Assembly: GCA_937910685.1 (NCBI GenBank)
Contig: CALEMP010000179.1
Location: 1 to 44,219, forward strand
Length of the DNA: 44,219 nt
Direction: 5' to 3'
Source of the DNA: an uncultured bacterium
Lineage (GTDB): Bacteria > Planctomycetota > UBA1135 > GCA-002686595
This document shows positions 34,562 through 41,754 of this stretch, piece by piece. Each line of letters begins with the position of its first letter. Position 1 is the first letter of the stretch. The position numbers were made by a program, and so were the translations under genes. A model generated the notes under the pieces. That model had not been told where the DNA came from and did no database searches. It saw nothing but the letters and a program-made list of their open reading frames with translations.

Positions 34562-36172
34562 TCAGTCCAACAGGGGCACTTCCAGACGGAAGAGTGCACC
34601 CTTGGTTTCCTCGCGGTTGCGCGCAGTCAGCTGGCCCCCGTGGGCTTCCGCCACCTTGCGCACCACGGTCAAACCCAAGCCCGCAGAATCCGGGCGGGAA
34701 CGTAGTCCCGCCAAGGAGGTGAAGTTCACCTGACCGCCATCTTCCAAGGGCAAGCCTGGGCCGTCGTCGCGCACTTCGAAGGCGATGCCGCCCGGTGATT
34801 CCAGTACGCGCAACTCGACTTGGGATGTGGCGTGCTCAAGGGCGTTGCGCACGAGATTCTCCAGTGCGCGCAAGAGACGCGAGCCATCCGCTTCGATGGT
34901 GGGCAGGCCGCGCGCGACTTTCACCAGCAGGGCGCACTTTTTCTCTTCCGCAAAGCCGTCCATGATTGCCTTGGTTTGGCGCGCGAGTTCACCAGGGGGC
35001 ACGGGTTCCAAGGCTAGGGCCTTTTCCGTGTCCAAGCGCGCGATGTCGAGCAAGTCATCGGTCAGGGTGCGAAGGCGGATGGCATCGGTGAGGGCCAGGG
35101 AAACTCGCCGCTGGACCTCATCGGTCTGTTCGCTGCTGGGAACCTGAAGCAGCTCGCCCTGGGCCCCTTCCAGGCAGGTGGTCAAGGCTGTTAGGGGGGT
35201 GCGCAGGTCGTGGGAAATCATCGCAATCCAGCGCCGGCGCTCGCTGTCTTGGTCGGTCAAGTCTCCGATTAGGGTGCGCGCTCGATTGCGGAGATCGCCC
35301 AGAGCTAGGGTCAGCACAGCGATCTCGTCGCCTCCTGCGGCCGCCTCCAAGGGAGTGTCGTCCTCGTCTTCGAGGGGTGTCGCCGCGTGGCTCGCCAACA
35401 TGGAAAGCCGTCGGGTCACCATGCGCGTCAACATCAAACTGCTCAAGAGAGCCACCCCAAGAAACAGGGTCAACTCGATCCAAGCCCCCAAGCGCTCGCG
35501 GCGGGCCAGTCGCGCGGGGCTCATGCCCGCTTCGGGTTCGTCCTCGGGACTACCGGGAGCCATCAGTCCTTCGACTGGCCTGGTCCTGGTGAATAGGTGC
35601 AAGCGACCGCAGGCTTCGCCGGCCATGACCACCGGCATGATCACCTCGAACACGTTGGGGTGGTCGAGTTCTTTGGCCGCAGCCCTGAGCAGTTCGGATT
35701 CCGCGTGGGGCCGACTGATGGGTATCTTTTCACCTGGAACTAAATTGAGTTCCGGGCTGGCCGCGATCATGCGCCCCCCAGCATCGGTCCAAGCAAAGGC
35801 TTGCCCATAAATCGCGAGTTCGCTGGCTAACTGTTCCACGACCGCTTTTGGGGGCACCCAGTACCCCGGAGCTTCCTCTTCAGACCAGGCCAGCAGACGG
35901 TGAACCAGGTCACTCTCGTCCATGGGTACGTGCAAGAGGTCCACATAGGGCGCTTGCAATTCCCCTCCAAGGGTTACGTTCACATGGGGTGGCGGGGATT
36001 CCGCCGGTAAGGGCGAGAAGCGATCGAGGAGGTTTCCGCCTAAGCCCTCTAGGCTTGGGGCAGCGAAGTACGAAACCAGCAGGAGGCTTACGAGTATCAG
36101 TGCAAACCGCACCCACAGTCGACGCCAGGGCCGAATGGGAGGGGCAATGGGTTGCTGGTTGGGTGCGTTCAT
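34562..36172 (-). CDS. Sensor histidine kinase
   Basis: The protein is 536 residues. Membrane helices at about 20-38 and 229-249 flank a periplasmic sensor domain of about 190 residues. A HAMP-like linker (250-310) leads to the H box SHDLRTPL (His321). The ATPase core has an N box (NLVRNALEHA), G1 (DDGPGL) and G2 (SAGLGLTVV). All catalytic motifs are intact. The gene begins 11 bases after the response-regulator gene, so the two form one two-component operon. The stimulus is unknown; the sensor domain has no recognised fold. Confidence 0.94.
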   Translation of the reverse strand: MNAPNQQPIAPPIRPWRRLWVRFALILVSLLLVSYFAAPSLEGLGGNLLDRFSPLPAESPPPHVNVTLGGELQAPYVDLLHVPMDESDLVHRLLAWSEEEAPGYWVPPKAVVEQLASELAIYGQAFAWTDAGGRMIAASPELNLVPGEKIPISRPHAESELLRAAAKELDHPNVFEVIMPVVMAGEACGRLHLFTRTRPVEGLMAPGSPEDEPEAGMSPARLARRERLGAWIELTLFLGVALLSSLMLTRMVTRRLSMLASHAATPLEDEDDTPLEAAAGGDEIAVLTLALGDLRNRARTLIGDLTDQDSERRRWIAMISHDLRTPLTALTTCLEGAQGELLQVPSSEQTDEVQRRVSLALTDAIRLRTLTDDLLDIARLDTEKALALEPVPPGELARQTKAIMDGFAEEKKCALLVKVARGLPTIEADGSRLLRALENLVRNALEHATSQVELRVLESPGGIAFEVRDDGPGLPLEDGGQVNFTSLAGLRSRPDSAGLGLTVVRKVAEAHGGQLTARNREETKGALFRLEVPLLD

Positions 36173-36183
36173 GGGTAGGGCTT

Positions 36184-36885
36184 TTAGTCCGAGGCTGCGG
36201 AGTCCGACATGCGATAACCCACGCCCCAGACCGTGTGGATCAAGTGCGGATCCCCCGGGTCATCTTCAATGCGCGTGCGCACACGGCGTACGTGCAGGTC
36301 TACCGTGCGTGCGTCCCCTTTGTAGTCGTTGCCCCAAATCTCATCCAGCAATTGGTCCCGGGTGAAAGTCTTGCCGGGATGTTGTACCAGGAACAGGAGC
36401 AACTCGAACTCCCGGGGCTTGAGGGTCAGCGATTTACCAGCGCGTTGTGCCGTGCGGGCTTCCGGGTCCACAACGAGGTCCGCGTAGTGAATCGGTCCCG
36501 AACCAAAGGTCCGACCGGAGCGCCGTAACAGGTTTTTGATGCGCGCGATCAATTCTGGAAGGTGAAAGGGCTTGACCACGTAGTCATCCGCACCGGCCTC
36601 CAAGCCCTGGACCCTTTCTTCGGGGGCATCTCGGGCGGTCAGAATGAGGATCGGAAGGCCGCGCCCCTTGGCGCGCAGTTCGCGCACCAGATCCAGGCCA
36701 TTCCCATCGGGCAAACCCAGGTCCACGATCACTGCGCCAAACGAGGTCTCCAAAGCGACGCGGGCATCCTTGAGGGAGACGGCGACTTGGGTGTCAAAAC
36801 CCTCCTGGTTCATGGCCTCCATCAGTTCACAGCGGATGCGGTGGTCGTCTTCAATAACGAGCAGGCGGTCGTCGCTTCGGTGCAT
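36184..36885 (-). CDS. OmpR-family response regulator
   Basis: The protein is 233 residues from the ATG at 36885; an upstream in-frame extension is not family-like. The receiver domain has the acidic pocket EDD (12-14), phosphorylation site Asp55 (VDLGLPDG), Thr83 and Lys105. The winged-helix DNA-binding domain (about 130-230) contains LTLKPREFELLLFL, a transactivation loop with the WGNDYKGDARTVDLHVRRVR recognition helix, and the VWGVGYR end. It is transcribed ahead of its kinase gene. The divergent neighbour is the transhydrogenase operon, so regulation of pnt by this protein is possible; a 22-bp dyad lies between. Confidence 0.95.
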   Translation of the reverse strand: MHRSDDRLLVIEDDHRIRCELMEAMNQEGFDTQVAVSLKDARVALETSFGAVIVDLGLPDGNGLDLVRELRAKGRGLPILILTARDAPEERVQGLEAGADDYVVKPFHLPELIARIKNLLRRSGRTFGSGPIHYADLVVDPEARTAQRAGKSLTLKPREFELLLFLVQHPGKTFTRDQLLDEIWGNDYKGDARTVDLHVRRVRTRIEDDPGDPHLIHTVWGVGYRMSDSAASD

Positions 36886-37030
36886 GGGCTGTGTAAGGGG
36901 TGGGTTGGACAGGTTTTCGGGTAGCCAGTAACCAGGTCTGCTCAGAGGGCCGAAGTGGGCTGGGCTGCTGAGGATGGCATACCTGCTGGGGGCAAGGCCG
37001 GGGGCATAGCCTACCGAATCCCAGAAGGTT

Positions 37031-37052
37031 GGTTTCGTACTTGTACCGAACC
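37031..37052. promoter_or_regulatory. Imperfect 22-bp dyad between the response-regulator and pnt genes
   Basis: GGTTTCGTAC, two bases, then GTACCGAACC form arms that match at 8 of 10 positions. The site is about 100 bases before pntAA and 145 before the response-regulator start. It has the form of an operator for a dimeric regulator; no regulator is assigned. Confidence 0.35.
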
Positions 37053-37152
37053 CTTGCGCACCCCACCATCGGGCCCTCATGCCCGGGCTAGTTCCAGGCA
37101 GAGGCCGCCCGATCGGCTGCGACCCCTGGAATTGAAGAATCTTAGAAGCCCC

Positions 37153-38280
37153 ATGGACAACACTCAAATCCGCGTCGGAATTCTCAGGGAGACTTTCTCT
37201 GGCGAAACCCGTGTGGCCCTTGTGCCCGACGCTGTACCTAAGCTGCAGAGGCTAGGCGTGGAAATTCTGATCGAGCCCGGTGCGGGCCTTGCTTCGGGTT
37301 TCACCGACGAGGCTTATCTGGCCAAGGGCGCCAAGATCGACGGGGCAGCTGGCGAGGCCGAGGTGGTGATCGCCGTGCGCCCGCCGGAAGGCGCGAACTG
37401 GAAGGCGGGTCAAGTGCTGGTATGCATGATGGACCCCCTTGGTTCTCCTGCTGCCATCGGAGAATTGTCCAAGACAGGAGTCAGTGGATTTGCATTGGAA
37501 ATGGTGCCGCGCATCAGTCGCGCCCAAGCCATGGATGTGCTCTCTTCCATGGCGAACGTGGCGGGCTACAAGGCGGTGCTGTTAGCCGCGACGCGCAGCC
37601 CTAAGTTATTCCCACTGATGATGACCGCCGCGGGCACGGTGCGGCCGGCCAAGGTATTTGTTCTGGGCGCGGGAGTTGCGGGCTTGCAAGCGATCGCAAC
37701 CGCGCGACGGCTGGGCGCCGTGGTAGAAGCCTATGACATCCGTTCCGATACCAAGGAACAGGTCGAGAGTCTGGGCGCGCGCTTCGTCGAGTTTGATCTC
37801 GGTGGTGCCGAGATGCAGGACGCAGGCGGTTATGCGAAAGAGCTGACCGATGACCAAAAGGCTTTGCAGGCCAAGCTGATGGCTGAGGTGATTCAGGCGG
37901 CGGACGCGGTGATCACCACCGCACAAGTTCCGGGCCGCAGGGCACCGCGCTTGATCCCCGAAGAAGTGGTGGATGGCATGAAGCCTGGCGCCGTGGTGGT
38001 GGACATGGCCGCCGAGAGCGGTGGCAACTGCGCCTATTCCGTGCCCGACAAGGAAGTAAACCGCGGTGGTGTGATCATTCTTGGCCCCAGCAACTTGCCC
38101 GCCACCGTAGGCTCGACCACCAGCCAGCTCTATGGCCAAAATCTGATCGCTTTCCTGGGCTTGATCGTCCAAGAGGGCGTTATCTCCATTGATACCGAGG
38201 ACGAAATCCTCGCAGCCGCCCTGGTTTGCCGGGGGGGCGAGATCACTTCCGAACGGGTCCGGGAGGCCCTCAAAAACTGA
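37153..38280 (+). CDS. pntAA: NAD(P) transhydrogenase subunit alpha part 1
   Basis: The protein is 375 residues from the ATG at 37153. It opens with IRVGILRETFSGETRVALVP, the signature of the AlaDH/PNT N-terminal domain. The NAD-binding Rossmann fold has GAGVAGLQAIATARRLGA. The C-terminal ending lacks membrane helices, as in the split, three-gene form known from Rhodospirillum. The peripheral domain I binds NAD(H). The stop overlaps the start of pntAB (TGATG). The complex couples hydride transfer between NADH and NADP+ to proton flow. Confidence 0.95.
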   Translation: MDNTQIRVGILRETFSGETRVALVPDAVPKLQRLGVEILIEPGAGLASGFTDEAYLAKGAKIDGAAGEAEVVIAVRPPEGANWKAGQVLVCMMDPLGSPAAIGELSKTGVSGFALEMVPRISRAQAMDVLSSMANVAGYKAVLLAATRSPKLFPLMMTAAGTVRPAKVFVLGAGVAGLQAIATARRLGAVVEAYDIRSDTKEQVESLGARFVEFDLGGAEMQDAGGYAKELTDDQKALQAKLMAEVIQAADAVITTAQVPGRRAPRLIPEEVVDGMKPGAVVVDMAAESGGNCAYSVPDKEVNRGGVIILGPSNLPATVGSTTSQLYGQNLIAFLGLIVQEGVISIDTEDEILAAALVCRGGEITSERVREALKN

Positions 38281-38618
38281 TGTTTGCTCTTCTTGTTGAA
38301 GCCGCGCCGCCTGGGCTCTCCCCCGAGACCCTGATCGCGGCGGTGACCGTACTGGTGCTTTCGATATTCTTGGGATTCGAACTCATTAGTAAGGTCCCGC
38401 CGACTCTGCACACGCCCCTGATGAGTGGCGCGAACGCAATCAGCGGCATCACCATCGTCGGTGCGTTGACCGCAGCCAGCGTGAGCGGTGGAGTTGGAAT
38501 GGAAGGCCTGTCGGTCATCCTGGGCAGTTTAGCCCTAGCCCTTGCGACCATCAATGTGGTCGGCGGGTTCATGGTCACCGGACGCATGTTGTCCATGTTC
38601 AAGAAGAAGGCGAACTGA
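38280..38618 (+). CDS. pntAB: NAD(P) transhydrogenase subunit alpha part 2
   Basis: The protein is 112 residues with about three membrane helices. THTPLMSGANAISGI and FMVTGRMLSMFKKK are typical of this subunit. Its ATG overlaps the pntAA stop, showing translational coupling. It supplies part of the proton-conducting membrane domain. Confidence 0.94.
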   Translation: MFALLVEAAPPGLSPETLIAAVTVLVLSIFLGFELISKVPPTLHTPLMSGANAISGITIVGALTAASVSGGVGMEGLSVILGSLALALATINVVGGFMVTGRMLSMFKKKAN

Positions 38619-38620
38619 TC

Positions 38621-40069
38621 ATGATTTCGATCGAAAATCAATTGGAGTTGTGCTACCTGGTAGCTGCGGCCATGTTCATCTTTGGCATCAAGGGACTTGG
38701 TTCTCCGCGAACGGCTGTTCGCGGTAACCAGCTAGGTTCCATCGGCATGTTGATCGCCGTGATCGCCACGGTGATCATGATCCAGCGCGGCGGCAATGGT
38801 GGCGATTCGCCTGCCCAATGGACCTGGGTCCTGATCGGCCTTGGTGCCGGAGCTCTTGTGGGTGCGGTGATGGCCAAGCGGGTCGAGATGACTGGCATGC
38901 CCGAAATGGTTGCCTTGCTCAACGGCTTTGGCGGCGCCGCATCAGCGTTGGTGGGCTTGTCCGAGTTGCTGCGATTGGGTCCCCAGGTGTTGATTTGGGA
39001 CCAAGCGGATGCGGGGAGTGACTACCACCTTTGGCGCACGGTTTTGGTGGTGGCGGTTGGCGCTTCTTCCTTGATCGGTTGGCTGACCCTGACTGGGTCC
39101 GTGGTGGCCATGCTGAAACTCGCGGGGAAATGGAAATGGAACCTTGCCTTTGGCGGGGTCAACCTCATTAAGGGCGGCTTGCTGTTGCTGGCGGTGGTTT
39201 CCAGCGGAATGTTGCTCCAGGACCCGACTCAGATGCTTTGGATTGGTCTCTTGACCGGATCTTCCGCGTTGCTCGGGGTGATCTTTGTGGCGCCCATCGG
39301 CGGCGCGGACATGCCGGTGGTGATTTCCTTCCTGAACTCCCTCTCGGGCCTAGCTGCTACCGCCACAGGTTTCGTGGTGGGCAACAACGCGCTGATTATT
39401 TCTGGTGCTCTGGTAGGCGCCGCGGGTTTGATCCTGACCGCGATTATGTGCAAGGCCATGAACCGCTCGTTCCTCGATGTGATGTTCAAGGCCTATGGGG
39501 CGAGTTCCGCCGGGGCATCCGGCGATGGCGAGAAGCGCTCCGCCCGGGGATACGATGCGGATGAAGCGGCTTTGGCATTCGATGGTGCGCGGCTCGTGAT
39601 TGTGGTTCCCGGCTACGGCATGGCAGTTAGCCAAGCCCAACACGCGGTGCGCGAATTGGCCGAAGAACTCGAGGCCAAGGGCACGGATGTGCGCTATGCC
39701 ATCCACCCGGTGGCGGGGCGCATGCCCGGTCACATGAACGTGCTCCTGGCTGAGGCCAACGTGTCTTATGACAAGCTCTATGAGCTCGATGACATCAACA
39801 GCGCATTTTCCGAATGCGATGTGGCTTTGATTGTCGGCGCCAATGACACGATCAACCCTGCGGCTCACACGGACCCGGGGGGCCCCTTGGGGGGCATGCC
39901 CATCCTCGATGTGGAAAAGGCACGGACCACGATCATCGTCAAGCGTTCCCTGTCACCGGGATACGCGGGCGTGGACAACGACCTGTTCTACCGCACCAGC
40001 ACGATGATGCTGTTTGGTGACGGCAAGAAGAAGATTGTCGAGTTGCTGGGAGCAGTCAAGGAACTCTAG
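38621..40069 (+). CDS. pntB: NAD(P) transhydrogenase subunit beta
   Basis: The protein is 482 residues. About nine membrane helices fill residues 10-270. The C-terminal NADP-binding domain (about 300-482) shows VIVVPGYGMAVSQAQHAV, HPVAGRMPGHMNVLLAEA and GANDTINPAA, hallmarks of PntB. It starts two bases after the pntAB stop and completes the operon. The enzyme sits in the cytoplasmic membrane. Confidence 0.96.
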   Translation: MISIENQLELCYLVAAAMFIFGIKGLGSPRTAVRGNQLGSIGMLIAVIATVIMIQRGGNGGDSPAQWTWVLIGLGAGALVGAVMAKRVEMTGMPEMVALLNGFGGAASALVGLSELLRLGPQVLIWDQADAGSDYHLWRTVLVVAVGASSLIGWLTLTGSVVAMLKLAGKWKWNLAFGGVNLIKGGLLLLAVVSSGMLLQDPTQMLWIGLLTGSSALLGVIFVAPIGGADMPVVISFLNSLSGLAATATGFVVGNNALIISGALVGAAGLILTAIMCKAMNRSFLDVMFKAYGASSAGASGDGEKRSARGYDADEAALAFDGARLVIVVPGYGMAVSQAQHAVRELAEELEAKGTDVRYAIHPVAGRMPGHMNVLLAEANVSYDKLYELDDINSAFSECDVALIVGANDTINPAAHTDPGGPLGGMPILDVEKARTTIIVKRSLSPGYAGVDNDLFYRTSTMMLFGDGKKKIVELLGAVKEL

Positions 40070-40152
40070 GCCGATCCGCTCCAGGCCCGATGACTAGGTC
40101 GCGGGGCCAGCTTGGGTAAAGAGCAGCAGGGCGGGCAGGGTCCGGGTCGTGT

Positions 40153-40851
40153 TTAATCCTCGGTACCGAGGGAGTCCACCAGCATTTCGTGAAAGTCCAG
40201 CATCTCTTGGCAGGTGTCTTCGCCCTTATCACGGACCTCTTGCAGAACGATGAAGGTCTCGGCTAGCCGGCGTTTCTTGCCTTGTAGGATGCCGTACACA
40301 TTGGTGCGGAATTCCATTTCGCCCCAGGGGATGACCATGCGCTTACCCGCGATTCTGAGTCCGTCCACCGTGAGAGCGGGGGCATCTTCCCAGATCACCG
40401 TGCCGTCCCCGACTCCGCTCAGAGCGTCGGAGAAGTACTCGGCAAATTCATCGAGGTCGGTTGCGAGAGGCATGGCCTGCACGATCACCGTTAGGTCGTT
40501 GCCCGAAAGGGTCCAGGTGCTCGACCCCTCGCTTCCGTCAAACTCAAAGGTGAATAGACTTGGATAATCAAAGCAGGCTCCTGGGACACACAGGCGGCGG
40601 GTAGGCAGGAGCTCAAGGGTCACCGTGCGCGTGTCGTCCCCAAGCTGGATCTGGAAGGGCGTGTTGAGGGACACGACCCGTTCCGGCCCAAGGCCTTGGA
40701 CGCGGACGCTCAGGGGCGGCTCATGGTCCTGCCTGGTTTCGTTCGATGGAAGGGCGCGCGAGAATGCGATCAAGCTGCTGCCGAGGAGCACACCTGCCAG
40801 GAGGGAATTGCTCAGGAGGGAATTCCAGCGGAGATATTGGGAACCAATCAT
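40153..40851 (-). CDS. Hypothetical secreted or anchored protein
   Basis: The protein is 232 residues. A hydrophobic segment at about 14-33 is a signal or anchor. The remainder looks extracytoplasmic, with two cysteines in LCVPGACFDY that could form a disulfide, and a mixed alpha/beta pattern toward the end (MVIPWGEMEFRTNVYGILQG). I recognise no family. The gene converges on pntB and is followed, on the minus strand, by nothing else in its direction before pntB. Confidence 0.65.
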   Translation of the reverse strand: MIGSQYLRWNSLLSNSLLAGVLLGSSLIAFSRALPSNETRQDHEPPLSVRVQGLGPERVVSLNTPFQIQLGDDTRTVTLELLPTRRLCVPGACFDYPSLFTFEFDGSEGSSTWTLSGNDLTVIVQAMPLATDLDEFAEYFSDALSGVGDGTVIWEDAPALTVDGLRIAGKRMVIPWGEMEFRTNVYGILQGKKRRLAETFIVLQEVRDKGEDTCQEMLDFHEMLVDSLGTED

Positions 40852-40907
40852 GGGCCCATTCTAGGGCGAGGCCGTCCCCTACGCGCACGGGGTTAGCTCC
40901 GGTGCTC

Positions 40908-41549
40908 TTAGACCGCCACGGGGATCTCCATCATCACCGCTCCATACAGGCAAGCGCAGCCACCGAGCACGAATAGGTGCCAGATCAGGTGGAAGCCCCG
41001 GCGATGGTCGTTGCGATAGAAAACCACCCCAGTGGTAAACAGGAGCCCCGCGATCACAAGCAGTGCAAGGGACACCGCTAGCATGTTCTCTAGCATGGGC
41101 CCCACCGCCACTAAGCTCATCCAGCCCATGCCCAAGTACATCCCCAGGGACAGCCGTTCGTAGCGGCCCGTGTGGAATAACTTCAGCACCACACCGAAGG
41201 CGGCGCAAGTCCAAATGATTCCGAGCAAGCTGATGCCCATGGCGCCGCGAATACTCATCAGGCAAAAGGGCGTGTAGCCCCCCGCAATCAGTGTGAAAAT
41301 CGTCGCGTGATCCGCGATGCGCAACAGTCGTTTGCGCGCAGGATGTTGAGTCCCGTGGTAGAGGGCGGATGCGCCAAAGGTGGCGAACATGGTCGATCCA
41401 AAAATGGCACAGGCAACCATGTGCCATGGGTTGTCGCTCTTGGCCGCCTGCATCAGCAGCAAGGGAAGGCCAACCGCGCTCAAGAGGGCTCCCAGTCCGT
41501 GGGACAGGGAGTTGAGCATTTCTTCGGTGGAACGAGCTGTTTGGGCCAT
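40908..41549 (-). CDS. Hemolysin III/PAQR family membrane protein
   Basis: The protein is 213 residues with seven predicted membrane helices. Family marks are the SHGLGALLSAVGLPLL start, FGASALYHG with HPARKRLLRIADHATIF, and HLIWHLFVLGG with the paired histidines near the C-terminus that, in PAQR proteins, bind a metal and probably catalyse hydrolysis. The name comes from a Bacillus cereus hemolysin, but most bacterial members are not known to be toxins. Its role here is unknown. It is encoded alone. Confidence 0.92.
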   Translation of the reverse strand: MAQTARSTEEMLNSLSHGLGALLSAVGLPLLLMQAAKSDNPWHMVACAIFGSTMFATFGASALYHGTQHPARKRLLRIADHATIFTLIAGGYTPFCLMSIRGAMGISLLGIIWTCAAFGVVLKLFHTGRYERLSLGMYLGMGWMSLVAVGPMLENMLAVSLALLVIAGLLFTTGVVFYRNDHRRGFHLIWHLFVLGGCACLYGAVMMEIPVAV

Positions 41550-41703
41550 GAACCTTCATCGTAAGGGTGGCGGTGGATTTTGATTCCGCAGCTGGGGCCG
41601 GTCCCACGGTGGGCTTCATGAGTCGGCCGGGGGGGCTTCTCCAGAGCCTCAGTCCCTCCTCAAATGGCCAAGGAGAAGCCCGTGGGTGAAAATGGGACTT
41701 GCC

Positions 41704-41732
41704 TTGGGACGCGGGGTATTTGCCTGTACTAA
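41704..41732 (+). promoter_or_regulatory. Candidate promoter of the last gene
   Basis: TTGGGA (41704-41709) and TACTAA (41727-41732) are spaced by 17 bases, a fair housekeeping-type promoter. The -10 overlaps a GTAC-taaa-GTAC dyad (41726-41737). The gene's ATG lies 22 bases downstream. Confidence 0.35.
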
Positions 41733-41754
41733 AGTACTGCATGGAGATAACCCC

